A DNA stretch of 9,448 bases from DASRQK01 sp040392005 (lineage in GTDB: Bacteria; Bacteroidota; Bacteroidia; Sphingobacteriales; Sphingobacteriaceae), in contig JBEBWT010000057.1 in the NCBI GenBank assembly GCA_040392005.1, positions 1 to 9,448 of the forward strand, read 5' to 3'. Numbering within the stretch: position 1 is the stretch's first letter; each line of letters opens with the position of its first letter. The notes beneath the pieces are model-generated. The model saw nothing but the letters and a program-made list of their open reading frames with translations. It did no database searches and was not told where the DNA came from. The translations under genes and the position numbers were made by a program. Positions 6,722 to 9,448 of this stretch are shown here, piece after piece.

Positions 6722-7147
6722 ATAGTCAAAAGCCCCATCTCTCAACCGGATACCATGTTCGAGGTAAGCCTTGAGACAATCCAGAAAGTTTCCCCATCCA
6801 AAGGTATTGGACGTAAGCCATTTGAGATTTTCTTCATTCAGTTCCTTTTCCCCTTCGGAAATTTTGACCACCGTACTTCCATCGGGCTGTGCGGCCAGCC
6901 AGATATCCACCACCGTGTCCTGATCCCATACAAAAGCGATGTGTTCATTGGTTTTCAATTCGGTGACCTTTACCGGGAATGGTCCGGGGAAATCGCTGAA
7001 TTCCCACGTAACTTCTTCCCCGGCTTTGATCCAGCCGGAACTTTTTGAAATAAAGTATCTGGTCAGGTGATCCGGATTTGCAATCGCATCGAACACGATC
7101 TCCACCGGTTTCCGGATCTGTAATGCTGCTTTGGCCGTGAGTGTCAT
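6707..7147 (-). CDS. AHSA1-type SRPBCC domain protein
   Basis: Single-domain START/SRPBCC protein of the AHSA1 (activator of Hsp90 ATPase homolog 1-like) family; such proteins have a hydrophobic ligand cavity and usually no assigned reaction. At 146 residues it is full length. The first strand and helix are ALQIRKPVEIVFDAIANPDHLTRYF (8-32), the middle strands include EVTWEFSDFPGPFPVKVTEL (45-64), and the long C-terminal helix TFGWGNFLDCLKAYLEHGI (115-133) is strongly family-typical, followed by LRDGAFDYMKPE. There is no signal peptide, so it is probably cytoplasmic. The start ATG lies six bases after the VOC gene's stop, giving tight coupling. Its 3' end carries the tandem duplication. Function is probably linked to the VOC protein, but the shared substrate is unknown. 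Confidence 0.92.
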   Translation of the reverse strand: MTLTAKAALQIRKPVEIVFDAIANPDHLTRYFISKSSGWIKAGEEVTWEFSDFPGPFPVKVTELKTNEHIAFVWDQDTVVDIWLAAQPDGSTVVKISEGEKELNEENLKWLTSNTFGWGNFLDCLKAYLEHGIRLRDGAFDYMKPE

Positions 7148-7153
7148 CTTCTG

Positions 7154-7573
7154 TCAGGAGTTCGATGGAAGATTGATCATCCAGCACACACCGTACCGGT
7201 CTTTGAATGAACCAAAATAATCACCCCAGAACATATCTTCCATAGGCATTTCGATCTCTCCTCCGGCAGAAAGCCCCTGAAATATACGGTCTGCTTCTTC
7301 CCTTGAATCAGGTGTAATCGAGATATAATTATTATTGCCCACATGGAGGACATGGCCCGCACTTGGCAGACAATCCGAGGCCATCAGGTATTGCCCCTGA
7401 CCGATCGGCAGGGCCACGTGCATGGCTCTGTTTTTTTCTTCTTCAGGTAAATTTTCCCCGCCCGGGCTATCGCCCATTTTCTGCACATATAATTCACCAC
7501 CAAATACTGTTTGGTAAAACCGGAATGCTTCTTCCGCATTGCCGTCAAAATTCAAATAAGGATTGAGTATCAT
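7154..7573 (-). CDS. VOC family protein (PhnB-like glyoxalase-fold)
   Basis: Vicinal-oxygen-chelate fold protein of the PhnB-like (3-demethylubiquinone methyltransferase-like) group; family members are metal-dependent lyases, dioxygenases or resistance proteins, most unassigned. The 139 residues begin with LNPYLNFDGNAEEAFRFYQTV (3-23) then FGGEL, the family's N-terminal signature. RAMHVALPI (49-57) has the first potential metal ligand, His52. MPMEDMFWGDYFGSFKDRYG (109-128) and VCWMINLP form the C-terminal signature. No signal peptide. The start ATG at 7571-7573 follows a -7 promoter box with only seven bases between, so the leader is very short or absent. It is the first gene of a leftward operon with the AHSA1 gene (6-base gap) and probably the SRPBCC-DinB gene. 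A Fnr-like dyad upstream suggests control by the neighbouring Crp/Fnr regulator. Confidence 0.92.
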   Translation of the reverse strand: MILNPYLNFDGNAEEAFRFYQTVFGGELYVQKMGDSPGGENLPEEEKNRAMHVALPIGQGQYLMASDCLPSAGHVLHVGNNNYISITPDSREEADRIFQGLSAGGEIEMPMEDMFWGDYFGSFKDRYGVCWMINLPSNS

Positions 7574-7580
7574 AGTCCTA

Positions 7581-7588
7581 CAAAACTA
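7581..7588 (-). promoter_or_regulatory. Bacteroidota -7 promoter box for the VOC operon (TAGTTTTG)
   Basis: On the minus strand TAGTTTTG matches TAnnTTTG exactly. It ends seven bases before the VOC ATG, so the transcript would have almost no leader. No TTTG is present at the usual -33 position, which fits a promoter that needs an activator. Confidence 0.5.
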
Positions 7589-7609
7589 ATAACCATTTTG
7601 GAATGTGTA

Positions 7610-7625
7610 CTTGTCTTATGACAAG
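7610..7625. promoter_or_regulatory. CTTGTC-N4-GACAAG dyad, candidate Crp/Fnr-type operator
   Basis: A perfect 6-4-6 inverted repeat, CTTGTC TTAT GACAAG. Its core TTGTC-N4-GACAA has the same spacing as the Fnr box TTGAT-N4-ATCAA. Its centre (7617.5) is about 41 bases upstream of the start site inferred for the VOC promoter, the place a class II activator binds. It begins nine bases after the stop of the Crp/Fnr gene. The alternative is a small terminator for that gene, but there is no T-run on that strand. Confidence 0.45.
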
Positions 7626-7633
7626 AAATCTGT

Positions 7634-8203
7634 TCATAGCTCCTTGCGGATCCGGCTCAGCGACGAATCGGTGACGCCGAGGTAAGTGGCAATATGTTTT
7701 AAGGGTGCCTGGCGGATGATTTCGGGCTTTTCTTTCAACAGGGTCAGGTACCGCTCTTTTGTAGGAAGCGTAGCGATCTCAATGGCCCGCTGTTTGAAAT
7801 GAAACAATTTGCCGGTCATCCACAGCCGTCCCCATTCCGGAAAGCCCGCAATGGAACGGAACAGGACCTGGAAATCATCGAAATTGATCTGCCAGCAAAC
7901 ACAATCGGTGAGGGCCTGTACGTTTTCCTGTGTGGGGATCCGCTGAAAAAGGGACAATACATCGATTACCAATTCCCCCGCTGTGAAAAAATCAGTTGTA
8001 ATATCTTCCCCTTTGTAATTATGCGCAAATGAACGGATGAGTCCGCTTTCCAGAATCAGGTAGCAGTTGGCTGTTTTTCCTTCCTGCAGAATGAAATCTC
8101 CTTTCTGATAATTGACTTTTTGGTGTGCATCCACAATCTGCCGTAGTTCCGCTTCATTGATCAGAGGATGCTGATAGATTGGAAGGAGAAGTGCTGTGTT
8201 CAT
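7634..8203 (-). CDS. Crp/Fnr family transcriptional regulator
   Basis: DNA-binding regulator with an N-terminal cyclic-nucleotide-binding-like domain and a C-terminal helix-turn-helix, 189 residues. The cNMP-type barrel spans about 15-115: VNYQKGDFILQEGKTANCYLILESGLIRSF (30-59) matches the family's kGe.l..eG.....y.i..G. A dimer helix follows at about 120-145 and RYLTLLKEKPEII (151-163) leads into the HTH, APLKHIATYLGVTDSSLSRIRKE (166-188). The protein ends right after the recognition helix, as in many Bacteroidota Crp-like proteins. No Cys cluster for an Fnr iron-sulfur centre is seen. The start MNTALLLPIYQHP at 8203 was chosen because upstream sequence in this frame is antisense to the MBL gene and does not look like protein. 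It is divergent from the MBL gene, with the VOC operon downstream on the same strand. Confidence 0.92.
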   Translation of the reverse strand: MNTALLLPIYQHPLINEAELRQIVDAHQKVNYQKGDFILQEGKTANCYLILESGLIRSFAHNYKGEDITTDFFTAGELVIDVLSLFQRIPTQENVQALTDCVCWQINFDDFQVLFRSIAGFPEWGRLWMTGKLFHFKQRAIEIATLPTKERYLTLLKEKPEIIRQAPLKHIATYLGVTDSSLSRIRKEL

Positions 8204-8259
8204 CACGCAAGTTGTAAAAAAATGTTTATCCACCAAAGTTTTATTCCTTAAATTTTCAT

Positions 8260-8267
8260 TAGTTTTG
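8260..8267 (+). promoter_or_regulatory. Bacteroidota -7 promoter box for the MBL hydrolase (TAGTTTTG)
   Basis: Exact TAnnTTTG match 12 bases before the ATG at 8280, in the 76-base divergent gap with the Crp/Fnr gene. It supports 8280 rather than 8196 as the MBL start, since a start at 8196 would place the box inside the gene. No clear -33 TTTG is present. Confidence 0.5.
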
Positions 8268-8279
8268 AACCTTATTCTC

Positions 8280-9389
8280 ATGAAAATCCTGAAAAAAAGC
8301 ATGCAGATTCTATTGATCGTTCTGCTCCTTCTGATTGTTGGGGGCATTTTGTACCTGTGGCACCCCCGTTTTGGTGCAGCCGCCAAGGGAGACAGACTGG
8401 CCCTCATGGAAAGCAAACCGAATTTTGCCAATGGAGCCTTTACCAACCTGGAGCATACACCGGAATTGGCCGAAGGTGCCGGATATGGCGATGTGTTCAA
8501 GAGTTTTTTCCTGACGGGATCGAAGCGAAAAGTGCCCCGGCAGCGGCTCCCCGTGGTCCGGACCGATCTTCGGCAACTTCCGATCGACAGCAATTTATTT
8601 ATCTGGTTCGGGCATTCTTCCTATTATCTGCAACTGGATGGAAAAAGGATCCTGGTGGACCCCGTATTTAGTAAATACGCCACCCCGGTCAGGATCAGTG
8701 TGCGGGCTTTTGATATGGAGCATAATTATACTGCGGAGGATATGCCGGAAATTGACCTGCTCGTGATCACGCATGATCATTGGGACCATCTGGATTATAA
8801 TACGTTTATGAAGCTGAAGCACAAGGTCAGGCATATTTTGACGGGGCTGGGGGTAGGAGCACACCTGGAGAAATGGGGATACCCGGCCTCCCAGATCACT
8901 GAATTGTATTGGGGGGAGCAGACAAGCATCGGAGGATTTGAAATTACCTCCGCAACTGCCCGGCATTTTTCCGGACGTACATTCAAGCGCAATACCACCC
9001 TCTGGTCCTCCTTCATCCTAAAGGGGTCCAAAAAGATCTACATTGGTGGGGACAGTGGCTATGGCAAGCATTTCCGGGAAATCGGGGATCAATACGGTCC
9101 TTTTGATTACGCCTTTCTTGAAAACGGACAGTACAATCTGTTATGGAAGTATATTCACATGATGCCGGATGAAGTGCCGGTGGCTGCCCTGGATCTGAAA
9201 GCCCGTTATGTCATTCCGGTGCATGCTGCCAAATTTCCCCTGGCCAATCATTCCTGGGATGAACCGCTGATCCGGGTCAGTGAGGCTGCAAAGGCCCGGG
9301 GAGTGGATTTGCTGACCCCCATGATCGGGCAGGCAGTTTCATTGGATCATTTTACGGAACTGCCGCAGTGGTGGGTTGGTTTGGAGTGA
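8280..9389 (+). CDS. Membrane-anchored MBL-fold metallo-hydrolase (NAPE-PLD/RomA/UlaG-like)
   Basis: Metallo-beta-lactamase-fold hydrolase of the Lactamase_B_2 type, related to NAPE-PLD-like phospholipases and RomA/UlaG proteins; 369 residues. Residues 1-27 (MKILKKSMQILLIVLLLLIV and on) form an N-terminal membrane anchor or uncleaved signal, so the enzyme probably faces the periplasm. The body starts FIWFGHSSYYLQLDGKRILVDPVF (107-130). Metal ligands are visible: THDHWDH (164-170; His165, His167, Asp169, His170), ARHFSGR (227-233; His229), GGDSGYGKHF (256-265; Asp258) and PVHAAKF (313-319; His315). ENGQYN and HMMPDEV are also typical of the NAPE-PLD-like group. The start at 8280 was chosen because it gives a basic-hydrophobic anchor directly and follows a -7 box; an upstream ATG at 8196 would overlap the divergent Crp/Fnr start. 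It may be controlled by that regulator, but I see no operator in the gap. Substrate unknown: a phospholipid or phosphodiester is a guess from the family. Confidence 0.92.
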   Translation: MKILKKSMQILLIVLLLLIVGGILYLWHPRFGAAAKGDRLALMESKPNFANGAFTNLEHTPELAEGAGYGDVFKSFFLTGSKRKVPRQRLPVVRTDLRQLPIDSNLFIWFGHSSYYLQLDGKRILVDPVFSKYATPVRISVRAFDMEHNYTAEDMPEIDLLVITHDHWDHLDYNTFMKLKHKVRHILTGLGVGAHLEKWGYPASQITELYWGEQTSIGGFEITSATARHFSGRTFKRNTTLWSSFILKGSKKIYIGGDSGYGKHFREIGDQYGPFDYAFLENGQYNLLWKYIHMMPDEVPVAALDLKARYVIPVHAAKFPLANHSWDEPLIRVSEAAKARGVDLLTPMIGQAVSLDHFTELPQWWVGLE

Positions 9390-9413
9390 ATAATGGATCC
9401 GAAGGGAGGATAG

Positions 9414-9439
9414 GAATAAGCTGTGCCGGCTTAGTATTC
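9414..9439 (+). terminator. Imperfect hairpin after the MBL gene, possible terminator
   Basis: GAATAAGC (9414-9421) can pair with GCT...TATTC (9429-9439) leaving a three-base bulge, around a seven-base loop, 24 bases after the MBL stop. The following sequence is only moderately T-rich. Weak evidence. Confidence 0.25.
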
Positions 9440-9448
9440 TTAATCCTT

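Noticed and set aside
8196..8279. ATG at 8196 as the start of the MBL gene
   Set aside because: It would overlap the divergent Crp/Fnr start and contain the -7 box at 8260; the ATG at 8280 gives a normal basic-hydrophobic anchor.
8204..8593. A 130-codon N-terminal extension of the Crp/Fnr reading frame
   Set aside because: This part lies antisense to the 5' end of the MBL gene, is rich in Arg and Ser without family resemblance, and the Crp-like homology begins right at the Met at 8203.
1..9448. Defence island, mobile element or biosynthetic cluster
   Set aside because: No integrase, transposase, toxin-antitoxin pair, terminal repeats, CRISPR array or biosynthetic core enzyme is present; the genes are common Bacteroidota housekeeping or stress families with similar base composition throughout.

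Overview
This window looks like an ordinary chromosomal stretch from a member of the Bacteroidota. The protein families fit that phylum, start codons lack clear Shine-Dalgarno sequences, and three genes are preceded by exact TAnnTTTG boxes, the Bacteroidota -7 promoter consensus. The family set suggests Chitinophagia, Sphingobacteriia or Cytophagia, but I cannot name a genus. There are no RNA genes, insertion sequences, CRISPR arrays or phage genes, and no gap longer than about 90 bases between genes.

Layout, left to right. (1) A secreted penicillin-acylase-type Ntn hydrolase (+), probably cut at its N-terminus by the window edge, followed by a ChrR-like NAD(P)H-dependent FMN reductase (+). 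(2) A leftward pair: an MFS exporter of the macrolide-efflux type and, 24 bases downstream, a SMUG2-type uracil-DNA glycosylase. (3) A rightward DoxX membrane protein that shares a very short divergent promoter region with the exporter; this region carries a strong inverted repeat. (4) A leftward block: a Crp/Fnr-type regulator, a VOC/PhnB-like protein, an AHSA1-type SRPBCC protein, and a membrane-anchored fusion of an SRPBCC domain with a DinB domain. (5) A rightward membrane-anchored metallo-beta-lactamase-fold hydrolase, divergent from the Crp/Fnr gene.

The families (flavin reductase, DNA glycosylase, drug exporter, DoxX, VOC, DinB, MBL) give the region a loose stress or detoxification flavour, but nothing ties them into one pathway. 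The best-supported functional links are the VOC-AHSA1 pair (6-base gap), the exporter-glycosylase pair, and the two divergent promoter regions.

The most interesting signals are small and non-coding. A perfect CTTGTC-N4-GACAAG dyad with Fnr-like half-site spacing lies between the Crp/Fnr gene and the VOC operon, about 41 bases upstream of the inferred VOC start site. A 17-bp bulged inverted repeat contains the -7 boxes of both divergent promoters in its two arms. Two unrelated genes each carry a 21-22 base near-perfect tandem duplication that runs across their stop codon. I found no convincing new multi-gene system.
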